A stretch of 8,891 bases of DNA, taken from an uncultured bacterium (lineage in GTDB: Bacteria > Cyanobacteriota > Vampirovibrionia > Gastranaerophilales > Gastranaerophilaceae). The DNA lies in the NCBI GenBank assembly GCA_945833895.1, contig CAMAGQ010000064.1, forward strand, positions 1 through 8,891. Reading direction: 5' to 3'. Positions 1-6,184 of this stretch are shown piece after piece. Position numbers and translations under genes: made by a program. How positions within the stretch are numbered: the first letter of the stretch is position 1; each line of letters begins with the position of its first letter. Under the pieces are notes generated by a model that saw only the letters and a program-made list of their open reading frames with translations, was not told where the DNA came from and made no database searches.

Positions 1-99
1 TTTTTTATAATTTTTAAAATTTGGTCAAAATTATGATAAAAAATAAAAATTACCACAAAAAATACTCCATCTTGATGAATTTTTTATTATTTTTTTTAC

Positions 100-105
100 T
101 ATAAT
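100..105 (+). promoter_or_regulatory. Possible distal -10 (TATAAT) upstream of winged-helix gene
   Basis: A perfect TATAAT lies in extremely AT-rich DNA. A TTGATG at 72-77 is 22 bp upstream, which is too far for a normal -35, so this is a weak promoter call. If used, it would give a leader of about 125 nt before the gene at 237, and that leader would contain the hairpin at 127-163. Confidence 0.25.
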
Positions 106-126
106 ATAAGAAAGTTGAGAAATGTT

Positions 127-163
127 AAGCACCAAAACCCCTGTAAATATTGGATTTTGGCTT
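127..163 (+). other. Leader hairpin or weak terminator
   Basis: CCAAAA (132-137) pairs with TTTTGG (155-160). The stem extends outward through AAG/CTT after a 2-nt bulge, and inward by two G-C pairs. The 3' arm runs into TTTT. It could be the terminator of a gene that ends before the window, or an attenuator-like element in the leader of the gene at 237. No coding sequence is visible in 1-126 to support the first option. Confidence 0.3.
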
Positions 164-179
164 TTAATAAAAAAAGATG

Positions 180-208
180 TTTCATTAATTTTTAAATAGT
201 AGTATTAT
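180..208 (+). promoter_or_regulatory. Candidate proximal promoter of winged-helix gene
   Basis: TTTCAT (180-185), a 17-bp spacer, then TATTAT (203-208) lies 28 bp before the start codon. The -35 is poor and the -10 is fair. The spacing and position suit the strong Shine-Dalgarno site that follows (AAAGGAGG, 221-228). Confidence 0.4.
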
Positions 209-236
209 AAATTTGTAGTAAAAGGAGGAAATACAC

Positions 237-467
237 ATGTTCACATCAAGCAAAAAAGAACAAAAAGAAATGCAAGTTCAAATCATTGAATCAGCAGGTA
301 AAATTTACAACTACCTATCTGACAAAGGTGAAGTAACTATCAACAAATTGAGAAAAGATATGGATTTGGATGATAATTTCACTTACATGGGTCTTGGTTG
401 GTTATCAAGAGAAGACAAAATCTCTTACACTCAAAAACCAAAATCTGTTACAGTTAAATTAGTTTAA
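237..467 (+). CDS. Winged helix-turn-helix protein, DUF2582-like
   Basis: This is a 76-aa protein that I recognise as resembling the DUF2582 winged-helix family, small stand-alone HTH proteins whose target is unknown. The pattern seen is a helix containing AGKIYNYLSDKGE (about residues 20-32), a second helix with TINKLRKDMDLDD (about 34-46), then YMGLGWLSREDKI (about 50-62), and a short beta wing ending in VTVKLV. A lone winged helix with no sensor or enzymatic domain suggests a DNA-binding or nucleoid-type role, but that is inference. The ATG is chosen because it follows a near-perfect Shine-Dalgarno site, AAAGGAGG, 8 nt upstream. The gene is monocistronic, with its own promoter region and a strong terminator 20 bp after the stop. 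The strong ribosome site and terminator suggest abundant expression. Confidence 0.8.
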   Translation: MFTSSKKEQKEMQVQIIESAGKIYNYLSDKGEVTINKLRKDMDLDDNFTYMGLGWLSREDKISYTQKPKSVTVKLV

Positions 468-487
468 TTTTAAAAGATTGAATGAGT

Positions 488-517
488 AAAAAAGGGCTGA
501 ACTTTCAGCCCTTTTTT
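488..517 (+). terminator. Rho-independent terminator after winged-helix gene
   Basis: This is a perfect 13-bp stem, AAAAAAGGGCTGA (488-500) against TCAGCCCTTTTTT (505-517), with a 4-nt loop (ACTT). The A-tract and T-tract flank a G-C core, so it could stop transcription from either direction. Confidence 0.93.
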
Positions 518-553
518 GTGTTTTTGGATTTGGTGGGGAATTAACTTCCTTCC

Positions 554-834
554 TTGGATGGAGAAAGGGAAGTTCGATTCCTCTCTTATTTATTATTAAC
601 TCTTTTGAGGCAATATGAATTTTTTAGAGATGAACTGATTTGGAATATGAACGTTGCAAAAAATCTTCATGAAACCTGCCTGACCGCACTCACCGAATTA
701 AGTTACGGGCTTAGCAAAAAGGATACAACAGATTTGGAACATCTTTCAGGGTAATTTTGAGAATTTATGACAAATTATCAGAAATCCAACTAATCTTAGC
801 AGAAGATTACCCTAAAGATAATTTTTCGGAATAA
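554..834 (+). pseudogene. Probable decayed small helical-protein gene (frameshifted)
   Basis: Two consecutive reading frames look protein-like. The first (554-754) reads through residues such as YEFFRDELIWNMNVAKN and LHETCLTALTELSYGLSKK, then stops at TAA (752-754). The second, in the next frame (757-834), reads IYDKLSEIQLILAEDYPKDN and ends at TAA (832-834). Together they would make a helical protein of about 90 aa broken by a frameshift near 745-757. The only start in the first frame is a TTG at 554 with no ribosome site, and an in-frame stop lies at 542-544, so the true 5' end is missing or altered. I recognise no family. It could instead be two short spurious ORFs; the amino-acid texture is the main argument for a gene. 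Confidence 0.35.
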
Positions 835-898
835 AATACACCCTTCAATTCTCCGGTACTTTACATTTCGTTATAAAAACCATTTGTTATAGTACCTA

Positions 899-907
899 TG
901 TTATAAT
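899..907 (+). promoter_or_regulatory. Extended -10 promoter of the plsY-proBA-tyrA operon
   Basis: TGTTATAAT is a perfect extended -10 (TG-N-TATAAT). No good -35 exists at 16-18 bp, as is common for extended -10 promoters. The predicted start near 914 leaves a leader of about 20 nt that contains only the ribosome site GGGGAG (924-929) before plsY. It is the only convincing promoter before this four-gene operon. Confidence 0.65.
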
Positions 908-935
908 AAAAACAATAGTAAAAGGGGAGAAGATT

Positions 936-1580
936 ATGGATTATATTGAAGCTTTGAGAGAAATTTCGATTGTCGCTATTGCTGCTTATTTAATCGGCTC
1001 AATTCCGACAGGCTACATTATTGTAAAATTATTCACGGGACAAGACATCAGAACAGTGGGTTCAGGTTCAACAGGTGCGACAAACGTTAAGCGTGTTATG
1101 GGCAAAAAATGGTTCTTTATCGTAATGCTTTTGGATGCCTTAAAAGGTGCGATACCTGTAATTTTAGCCACACTTTTTGCATCTTATCTCACTCACGATA
1201 TGGTTATTCCGCCACAGATTTTCAACACTGGAACTCTTCCTGTAATCGCCGCAATTTGTGTAATCTTAGGTCACAGCAAGTCGGTTTATCTTGAATTTAC
1301 AGGCGGTAAATCTGTTGCGGCAGGCGTTGGAACTTTGTTCGCACTAAATTGGATTGTAGGGTTAAGTGTTGCAATCGTTTGGAGTTTAGTAACATGGTTT
1401 TCTAAATACGTTTCTGTCGGCTCGATTATTGCCCTCGCAATTTCGCCGGTTGCAATGCTTATCGTAAAAGCCCCGATTGCGTACGTTATTTATACGGTGA
1501 TTGCAGCGGTTTACGTTATTTATCTTCACAGAGAAAACATTAAAAGACTGATTGCAGGAAATGAAAATAAGGTTAGATAA
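936..1580 (+). CDS. plsY: Acyl-phosphate:glycerol-3-phosphate acyltransferase PlsY
   Basis: This integral membrane enzyme transfers an acyl group from acyl-phosphate to glycerol-3-phosphate, making lysophosphatidate, the first committed step of phospholipid synthesis when partnered with PlsX. The 214-aa length is normal for the family. Family motifs appear in order: GSIPTGYIIVK (21-31), the phosphate-binding loop GSGSTGATNVKR (42-53), LDALKGAIPV (66-75), the GHSKSVYLEFTGGKSVAAG motif (112-130) and HRENIKRL (198-205) near the C terminus. Hydrophobic stretches between them fit the usual multi-spanning topology. The GHSKS.YLEFTGGKS variant resembles cyanobacterial PlsY more than the GHCFPVFL.F.GGKG form common elsewhere (recalled, not searched). 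The ATG follows GGGGAG at 924-929. It is first in a four-gene operon and its TAA is immediately followed by the proB ATG. Confidence 0.95.
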   Translation: MDYIEALREISIVAIAAYLIGSIPTGYIIVKLFTGQDIRTVGSGSTGATNVKRVMGKKWFFIVMLLDALKGAIPVILATLFASYLTHDMVIPPQIFNTGTLPVIAAICVILGHSKSVYLEFTGGKSVAAGVGTLFALNWIVGLSVAIVWSLVTWFSKYVSVGSIIALAISPVAMLIVKAPIAYVIYTVIAAVYVIYLHRENIKRLIAGNENKVR

Positions 1581-2726
1581 ATGGATAGACAGGAATTTAT
1601 AAAAGCAAAACGTATTGTTGTTAAAATCGGAACAAATGTTTTAAGAAATGATGAGGGTTACGTATCGCTGCCGAGGGTTTATTCTTTTATTGAAGATATG
1701 GCAAGTCTTGTCAGGTCAGGTAAAGAGGTTATTTTGATTACGTCAGGTGCTGTCGGGCTTGGGAAAAAGCGTTTGAACCTTCAAGACACCCAAGGAACTG
1801 CACTAAAACAAGCATGTGCCGCTATCGGTCAGGGAAAATTGATGTCCTTGTACGAAAACGGCTTTGAAACTTACGGGCTTGTTGCCGCTCAAATCCTTTT
1901 GACAGAAGACGATTTCTCGGTCAGGGAAAGATATTTAAGTCTTAGAACAACTTTGAATAAATTGCTTGAACTCGGGGCTGTTCCTGTAATTAACCAGAAC
2001 GACACCGTTTCAACAAGAGATGTTTCGCTAAAAGACGGAATAGAAGACATGCAGGTATGTTTTTCCGATAACGACAAGTTGTCTGCCCTTGTAGCAAGCG
2101 AACTTGATGCGGATTTATTGATAATTTTATCTGATATCGCGGGGTTATACAGTGACAACCCTAAAACAAACAAAGATGCTTACCTCATAAAATGCGTTGA
2201 AAAAGTTGATGATGAAATTCTTGCTCTTGCTTCAGGAGTTTCAAACGGCGGAAGAGGCGGAATGGAAACAAAACTCAAAGCTGCACGTCAAGTTACGCGT
2301 TTTGGCGGAAAAGTTCTTATTGCCTGCGGAAAAGAGCCTTATATTATAAGAAGAATTTTTGAGGGCGAAGATTTGGGAACAATGTTCTTGCCTGAAAACA
2401 GAAGCATGTCCGACAAAAGAAGATGGATTGGTTACGCCACAAATATTATCGGAAAAATCGTCGTTAATGACGGGGCTAAAACCGCTCTTCTGACTGAAAA
2501 AAGCCTTCTTCCAATCGGTGTAATTGATGTTATAAACACTTTCCAAAAGGGCGATGTAATTTCAATTCTTGATGAAAACAAAAACGAATTTGCCCGCGGA
2601 ATTGTTAATTACGACTCAAATGCCTGCAAAAAAGTTATCGGCTATCATTCCGATAACATTGCGGAAATCTTAGGGTTTAAAAATTACGATGCGATAATCA
2701 CAAGAGATAATATTACACTGTTGTAA
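1581..2726 (+). CDS. proB: Glutamate 5-kinase ProB with C-terminal PUA domain
   Basis: This cytosolic enzyme phosphorylates L-glutamate with ATP to gamma-glutamyl phosphate, the first and usually feedback-controlled step of proline synthesis. The 381-aa length indicates the long form: an amino-acid kinase domain (about 1-265) plus a PUA domain (about 280-381). Visible motifs are VVKIGTN (13-19, with Lys15), ITSGAVGLGKK (53-63), VINQNDTVS (136-144), DNDKLSALVA (163-172), LSDIAGLY (183-190) and GGRGGMETK (223-231). The PUA part shows RRWIGYA, VNDGAKTAL and SLLPIGV. The substrate loop around 148-162 (DVSLKDGIEDMQVCF) looks slightly expanded compared with the E. coli enzyme as I recall it. The start codon directly abuts the plsY stop; AAGG at 1569-1572, inside plsY, is the likely ribosome site, so translational coupling is likely. 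Confidence 0.96.
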   Translation: MDRQEFIKAKRIVVKIGTNVLRNDEGYVSLPRVYSFIEDMASLVRSGKEVILITSGAVGLGKKRLNLQDTQGTALKQACAAIGQGKLMSLYENGFETYGLVAAQILLTEDDFSVRERYLSLRTTLNKLLELGAVPVINQNDTVSTRDVSLKDGIEDMQVCFSDNDKLSALVASELDADLLIILSDIAGLYSDNPKTNKDAYLIKCVEKVDDEILALASGVSNGGRGGMETKLKAARQVTRFGGKVLIACGKEPYIIRRIFEGEDLGTMFLPENRSMSDKRRWIGYATNIIGKIVVNDGAKTALLTEKSLLPIGVIDVINTFQKGDVISILDENKNEFARGIVNYDSNACKKVIGYHSDNIAEILGFKNYDAIITRDNITLL

Positions 2727-2729
2727 TTT

Positions 2730-2742
2730 GGAGAAAACTATG
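2730..2742 (+). promoter_or_regulatory. Ribosome-binding site deciding the proA start
   Basis: GGAG (2730-2733) is followed by 6 nt and ATG (2740-2742). An in-frame TTG at 2728-2730 would give four more residues, but it overlaps the ribosome site itself and has none of its own. The ATG at 2740 is therefore the start. Confidence 0.85.
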
Positions 2743-3996
2743 GTTGAAGATTTTATAAATATTGCAAAAAGGGCAAAACAGGCATCACTTGAGATTGCCG
2801 ATCTGAACGCTCAAATTAAAAACTCTGCGTTGATTGCTGTTGCCGATATGATTGAAAAGCATCAGCAGGAAATTTTTGAAGCAAACAGTCAGGATTTGGC
2901 AAACGCTGAAAAAATGATTGAAACAGGGGAGATTTCAAAATCTGTTTTTAATCGGCTTAAACTTGATGAAAACAAGATGAGAGATATGATTAAGGGTATT
3001 CGAGATATTTCAAACCTTGAAGAACCTATCGGAAAAATTTTACTAAACCGCAAACTTGATGACGGTTTAACCTTGCAAAAAGTTTCATGCCCGATAGGCG
3101 TTCTGGGGATAATATTCGAGGCAAGACCCGATGTAATTTCGCAAATTTCTTCACTTGCGATAAAATCTTCAAACGCGGTTATCCTAAAAGGCGGCAAGGA
3201 ATCAAAAAATACCAACCGAAAGATTTTGGAAATAATTAACCTTGCATTGGATAGTGTTGAAGTGTTTCCAAAAAACGTTATACAGCAAGTGTTTGAGCGC
3301 GAAGACGTTGCTCAAATGCTAAAATGCGACAAATATATAAATCTGATTATCCCGCGCGGGGGAAATAATTTGGTTAAATACATAAAATCAAATACATCAA
3401 TTCCCGTCCTTGGACATGCCAGCGGAATTTGCCACATTTTTGTTGATGAAAGTGCGGATATAAATATGGCATCAAGCGTTGTAGTTGATGCTAAAACACA
3501 GTACCCGAGTGCTTGTAACGCGGTTGAAACTTTGTTAATCCACAAAGATTTTGCAAAAAAAGATGAACTTTTGGCATCGCTGCAACTAAACGAAATCAAA
3601 CTCGTTCCGAATCCTGAAAACTGGTCGACCGAATATGGTGAAAAAACGTTGTCCGTTAAGGTTGTAAATTCACTTGATGAGGCGATTGAACACATAAACA
3701 CGTACGGTTCGGGACATACGGACGGAATTATCACAAAAAATCTTGAAAACGCCGAAAAATTTATGAACAAAGTTGATTCAGCGGGAGTTTATTTCAATGC
3801 TTCAACCCGCTTTGCGGACGGTTTCAGGTACGGTTTCGGAGCAGAAGTCGGGATTTCAACAAATAAAACCCATGCCAGAGGCCCTGTAGGACTTGAAGGG
3901 CTTACGATTTACAAATACAAACTTCAAGGCAACGGGCATATTGTTGATGATTACGCAAAAGGGCTGAAAACCTTCCACCACGAAGATTTAAACTAA
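2740..3996 (+). CDS. proA: Gamma-glutamyl phosphate reductase ProA
   Basis: ProA reduces gamma-glutamyl phosphate with NADPH to glutamate-5-semialdehyde, the second step of proline synthesis; the labile intermediate is passed from ProB. The 418-aa length is typical. The protein has the aldehyde-dehydrogenase-like fold: IGVLGIIFEARPDV (119-132), the cofactor region KSSNAVILKGGKE (142-154), LIIPRGG (202-208), VLGHASGICHIFVD (223-236), then the catalytic cysteine in YPSACNAVETLL (Cys259) and the C-terminal GFGAEVGISTNKTHARGPVG (365-384). All key residues I would expect are present, with no frameshift. It lies 13 bp after proB and 11 bp before tyrA on the same strand, so it belongs to the same transcript. 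The last proline enzyme, ProC, is not in the window. Confidence 0.96.
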   Translation: MVEDFINIAKRAKQASLEIADLNAQIKNSALIAVADMIEKHQQEIFEANSQDLANAEKMIETGEISKSVFNRLKLDENKMRDMIKGIRDISNLEEPIGKILLNRKLDDGLTLQKVSCPIGVLGIIFEARPDVISQISSLAIKSSNAVILKGGKESKNTNRKILEIINLALDSVEVFPKNVIQQVFEREDVAQMLKCDKYINLIIPRGGNNLVKYIKSNTSIPVLGHASGICHIFVDESADINMASSVVVDAKTQYPSACNAVETLLIHKDFAKKDELLASLQLNEIKLVPNPENWSTEYGEKTLSVKVVNSLDEAIEHINTYGSGHTDGIITKNLENAEKFMNKVDSAGVYFNASTRFADGFRYGFGAEVGISTNKTHARGPVGLEGLTIYKYKLQGNGHIVDDYAKGLKTFHHEDLN

Positions 3997-4007
3997 GGGA
4001 GAAATTT

Positions 4008-4760
4008 ATGAAAATCGGAGTAATCGGGCTTGGACTAATCGGCGGCTCAATTTTCAAGGACTTAATCAAAATAAACTATGATGTTGTCGCGGTTTCCAAC
4101 TCTCAAACAGGCGAAAAAATCTACAAAGATTACGCCGTTTTGAAAGATTGCGATTTGATTTTTGTATGTTCAGCAATGAACAAAACCCTTGCTATTCTTG
4201 ATAAATTGGAAGAAATTTTGCCGCAAACCGCAACCGTTACAGACGTTTGCTCATTGAAAAGTTTCGTATCGAAAAAGAAAAGACCTTACAAATTCATCCC
4301 GTCACATCCTATGGCAGGAACGGAACATAAAGGATTTGAACACTCTTTTGAAGGGCTATTCAAAGGGGCGAAATGGGTGATTACGCCTGTTTTTGGAATG
4401 AGCGAAATTCTTGAAAAAATCATCAAAGAACTTGGGGCAACACCTGTTATAACAACTCCTGACAAACACGATGAGGCAGTCGCTCTGATTTCGCACATGC
4501 CGATGCTGATTGCTCAGGCGATTTTTAAAACCGCACAGGATAACGACCTTGCAATGCAGATTGCTTCCTCGGGATTCCGTGATATGACAAGGCTTGCAAT
4601 GTCTAACCCCGAAATGGCAAACGATATGATTCACATGAATGCCGATAATATTCAAACATGTATTCTGAAATTATATAAATCAATTGGCGATTTGACCGTT
4701 TCAAATTATCAAGAACAGATAAATGAAATTAAATCAAAACGCCAATCGATGTACTTATAG
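4008..4760 (+). CDS. tyrA: Prephenate/arogenate dehydrogenase, cyanobacterial TyrA type
   Basis: This enzyme oxidatively decarboxylates prephenate to 4-hydroxyphenylpyruvate or arogenate to tyrosine, the last or next-to-last step of tyrosine synthesis. The 250-aa protein starts with a Rossmann motif, GLGLIGGS (7-14), followed by TDVCSLK (78-84), the catalytic-histidine motif SHPMAGTEH (99-107, His100), the second conserved histidine in ISHMP (161-165) and SSGFRDMTR (187-195). There is no C-terminal ACT domain and no fused chorismate mutase. After the second beta strand the sequence is VVAVSNSQ (26-33), without the acidic residue typical of NAD-specific folds, which hints at NADP use. Together with TP.KHDEAV, this resembles cyanobacterial arogenate dehydrogenase. 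Substrate and cofactor preference cannot be proven from sequence. The ATG follows AAGGGAG (3995-4001), 11 bp after proA; it is the last gene of the operon. Confidence 0.92.
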   Translation: MKIGVIGLGLIGGSIFKDLIKINYDVVAVSNSQTGEKIYKDYAVLKDCDLIFVCSAMNKTLAILDKLEEILPQTATVTDVCSLKSFVSKKKRPYKFIPSHPMAGTEHKGFEHSFEGLFKGAKWVITPVFGMSEILEKIIKELGATPVITTPDKHDEAVALISHMPMLIAQAIFKTAQDNDLAMQIASSGFRDMTRLAMSNPEMANDMIHMNADNIQTCILKLYKSIGDLTVSNYQEQINEIKSKRQSMYL

Positions 4761-4772
4761 GAAGTTAGGAAT

Positions 4773-5420
4773 TTATTTTACAAGATTTTTCACGTAATTA
4801 ACAACTTTTCCTGCGCCGTTTTTAACGTATGCTACGGCAGGTTTTACAAGTTCTGTACCTTGAGCGACAAGACCTTTAACCGCTTTGCCCGCTTTTTCTA
4901 CAACAGGTTTTGCAAGACCGATACCTCTTTTAACTAAATCTTTACCTTTAGTAAGCGCACCTTTTAAATAAGGTTTTACTGCTTCTAATAATTGTTTTGC
5001 ACCGTTTTTGATTTTACCGCGGAAGATGAATGCTAAACCTGCTGTGATTAATGCAGCAGCAAGTCCTGCAAGTTTTTTCTTTGCTGCGGCTTCTTTTTCT
5101 TCCCTATGCGGGTCGATGATACCAGGTTTCCAGGTTGTTAATTCGCCATTTTCATCAAGATAAACTTTATCTTTTAACGGATTAATTCTGCCGTGATCAT
5201 TTAATGCTTTTTCAATCGCTTCTTGTTGACGGATTTTTGCTTCCAATTTTTCTGCAATTATTTTACGTTGTTCAGGAGTTACATTTTCTTTGAAATCAAT
5301 AAAAATCGGCTTTTTAGCCTTTGCTTTTTTAGGATCATAATAAACAGGATTACCTTCGTTGTCGACACCAATATGTCCGTAATACTTAAAATTTTGAAAT
5401 CCTACACCACTAATTGACAT
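4773..5420 (-). CDS. Unrecognised protein with one hydrophobic segment and 22-residue Lys-Pro repeats
   Basis: I do not recognise a family. In 215-aa numbering the protein has an aromatic/glycine N terminus (MSISGVGFQNFKYYGHIG) and a charged, probably helical region around 46-75. A second charged region lies before one hydrophobic segment, LAGLAAALITAGLAFIF (117-133), long enough to cross or insert in a membrane. The lysine-rich C-terminal third contains three repeats. Lys-Pro occurs at 149-150, 171-172 and 193-194, exactly 22 residues apart, each followed by an amphipathic-looking stretch rich in K, V, A and G. There is no cleavable signal peptide. The start is set at the ATG because AAAGGGA lies 8 nt upstream; an in-frame GTG six codons earlier overlaps that site. 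The gene converges on tyrA with a 12-bp gap and no visible terminator in it. A membrane- or surface-associated structural role is only a guess. Confidence 0.75.
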   Translation of the reverse strand: MSISGVGFQNFKYYGHIGVDNEGNPVYYDPKKAKAKKPIFIDFKENVTPEQRKIIAEKLEAKIRQQEAIEKALNDHGRINPLKDKVYLDENGELTTWKPGIIDPHREEKEAAAKKKLAGLAAALITAGLAFIFRGKIKNGAKQLLEAVKPYLKGALTKGKDLVKRGIGLAKPVVEKAGKAVKGLVAQGTELVKPAVAYVKNGAGKVVNYVKNLVK

Positions 5421-5428
5421 AATAATTT

Positions 5429-5435
5429 TCCCTTT
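5429..5435 (-). promoter_or_regulatory. Ribosome-binding site deciding the start of the 215-aa gene
   Basis: On the minus strand AAAGGGA is followed by 8 nt and the ATG at 5418-5420. The alternative in-frame GTG (5436-5438) sits directly upstream of and abuts this site, leaving no ribosome site of its own. Confidence 0.75.
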
Positions 5436-5456
5436 CACATTTAAAAATTTTACCTA

Positions 5457-5484
5457 CATATATATAAAGTATTTTTGGTTACAA
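5457..5484 (-). promoter_or_regulatory. Candidate promoter of the 215-aa protein gene
   Basis: Minus-strand TTGTAA (5479-5484) is followed after about 16 bp by the TATATA/TATATG run at 5457-5466. The -35 matches well and the -10 is ambiguous because the run is a TA repeat. It lies about 40 bp upstream of the start codon. Confidence 0.45.
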
Positions 5485-5522
5485 AAATTGCGTGATAAGA
5501 CGTAAGAAAATTTTAAAACATG

Positions 5523-5610
5523 CTACAAAGCTCGAAGGACAGAGGGTTTATGCAACTTTACATTTTGTAACAATTGAGGGCTGTAATGCTTCGAGGCTGA
5601 AAATTTGTAG
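5523..5610. repeat. 88-nt imperfect inverted repeat / structured element
   Basis: Three blocks pair in nested order: CTACAAA (5523-5529) with TTTGTAG (5604-5610), CTCGAAG (5531-5537) with CTTCGAG (5589-5595), and ACAG (5539-5542) with CTGT (5581-5584). That makes 18 paired bases on each side with small internal loops. The apical part also contains TTTGTAACAATTGA, which recurs nearly identically as TTTGTAGTAATTGA across the 3' arm. It lies in a gene-free stretch between the 215-aa gene and repeat copy A. It could be part of a mobile repeat or a structured RNA; there is no promoter or T-tract to favour an RNA. Confidence 0.45.
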
Positions 5611-5634
5611 TAATTGAAGTTTGAACCCTCTCCC

Positions 5635-5670
5635 GAATTTCTAAATTCACTATCGTTCATTAAGAAATTC
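5635..5670. repeat. Inverted repeat GAATTTCT/AGAAATTC
   Basis: A perfect 8-bp inverted repeat (5635-5642 and 5663-5670) has a 20-nt loop. It sits directly between the CCCTCTCCC tract at 5627-5635 and repeat copy A, so it may be part of the same composite intergenic element. Confidence 0.45.
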
Positions 5671-5672
5671 TA

Positions 5673-5731
5673 CCCTCAGCCATACGGCACGCAGTCTCAC
5701 TCAACTCACAAGTTCGCCGGTTCGGCTAGTG
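5673..5731 (-). repeat. Dispersed repeat, copy A
   Basis: Read on the minus strand, this contains two blocks identical to copy B at 7804-7853: a 27-nt block (5705-5731) and an 18-nt block, GTGCCGTATGGCTGAGGG (5673-5690). The blocks are 14 nt apart here and 5 nt apart in copy B. The plus-strand continuation GGTTCGGCTAGTG plus about 20 nt also resembles the left arm of copy B. Its base composition is visibly richer in G and C than the surroundings. A short palindrome, GCCCC-TC-GGGGC (5731-5742), follows at once. No coding potential or transposase is seen. Confidence 0.75.
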
Positions 5732-5760
5732 CCCCTCGGGGCGAGGGTATTTGTTGATTG

Positions 5761-5793
5761 CCCTCTCCTAATGGGAGAGGGTTAGGGTGAGGG
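5761..5793. repeat. REP-like palindrome CCCTCTCC...GGAGAGGG
   Basis: CCCTCTCC (5761-5768) pairs with GGAGAGGG (5774-5781) around a 5-nt loop and is followed by TTAGGGTGAGGG. This is the widely distributed extragenic palindrome pattern of many bacterial genomes (recalled, not searched). A shortened form, CCCCTCTCCTAAGGTGAGTGG, occurs in copy B at 7874-7894, which links the two intergenic repeats. Confidence 0.6.
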
Positions 5794-5871
5794 TACAATC
5801 AATATATTAATATAAATCTCAAAACCACTGATAACAACGTTTACGACTAACTTAACAAGATGAATAAAAAA

Positions 5872-6114
5872 TTATTTATTATATATTTTCATTACGTCGA
5901 TAAATTCAAAAAATGACATCCCAAAGGCATTCGCAATTTTTTCTACCGTTTCAACACTCGGTACGCTTAACCCACGTTCTATCGACCCTATAGATGTCTT
6001 ACTTAATTTTGATTGAAAGGCTAATTCTTCTTGTGACCAGTTTCTTTTCACTCGTTCCAATTTTACGGACAAGCCAACTAAACTGGTTATATTATTAATT
6101 TTCTTGGTTTCCAT
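5872..6114 (-). CDS. XRE-family HTH transcriptional regulator
   Basis: This 80-aa protein is essentially a single helix-turn-helix domain of the HTH_3/XRE (Cro/C1) type, spanning about residues 16-71. WSQEELAFQSKL gives helices 1-2, LSKTSIGSIERGLSVPS gives the recognition helix and following loop, and VETVEKIANAFGMSFFEFI gives the last helices. The size and the SQEELA...IERG pattern are like the controller proteins of restriction-modification and toxin-antitoxin loci and small phage repressors. No restriction or methylase gene is near. The ATG has no Shine-Dalgarno site, and its promoter -10 ends only 7 nt upstream, suggesting a leaderless mRNA. It is divergent from the gene at 6229, so it probably represses itself and that neighbour (inference). 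Confidence 0.85.
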   Translation of the reverse strand: METKKINNITSLVGLSVKLERVKRNWSQEELAFQSKLSKTSIGSIERGLSVPSVETVEKIANAFGMSFFEFIDVMKIYNK

Positions 6115-6121
6115 AACAACT

Positions 6122-6150
6122 ATTCTACCCTATTGACAAACCTATCACAA
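6122..6150 (-). promoter_or_regulatory. Promoter of XRE gene, apparently leaderless
   Basis: Minus-strand TTGTGA (6145-6150), a 17-bp spacer and TAGAAT (6122-6127). The -10 is separated from the ATG by only 7 nt, so transcription would begin at or one base before the start codon. This agrees with the absence of a ribosome site. Confidence 0.55.
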
Positions 6151-6161
6151 TAAAGTAAACT
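6133..6161 (+). promoter_or_regulatory. Promoter of the 78-aa gene
   Basis: A perfect -35, TTGACA (6133-6138), a 17-bp spacer and TAAACT (6156-6161). Its -35 lies inside the spacer of the opposing promoter, so the two are interleaved. TTGACA...TCACAA (6133-6150) also forms a loose TTG/CAA dyad that may be an operator. Confidence 0.65.
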
Positions 6162-6184
6162 AATACAAAAAACAATTATACTTA

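Noticed and set aside
560..592. GGGAAGTTCGATTCCTCTC resembles a tRNA T-arm
   Set aside because: The T-stem has a mismatch, and no matching D-arm, anticodon arm or acceptor stem can be built upstream. It is probably part of the decayed coding region.
791..809. TAATCTT/AAGATTA 7-bp hairpin as a terminator
   Set aside because: It lies inside the second protein-like frame of the 554-834 remnant and has no adjoining T-run, so it is likely coincidental.
3312..3770. 152-codon minus-strand frame within proA
   Set aside because: It is antisense to a well-conserved gene, with no ribosome site; a shadow of proA codon bias.
5485..5870. CRISPR array or transposase in the repeat-rich intergenic region
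   Set aside because: The repeats are palindromic, unequal and not regularly spaced, and no frame encodes a transposase or Cas-like protein.
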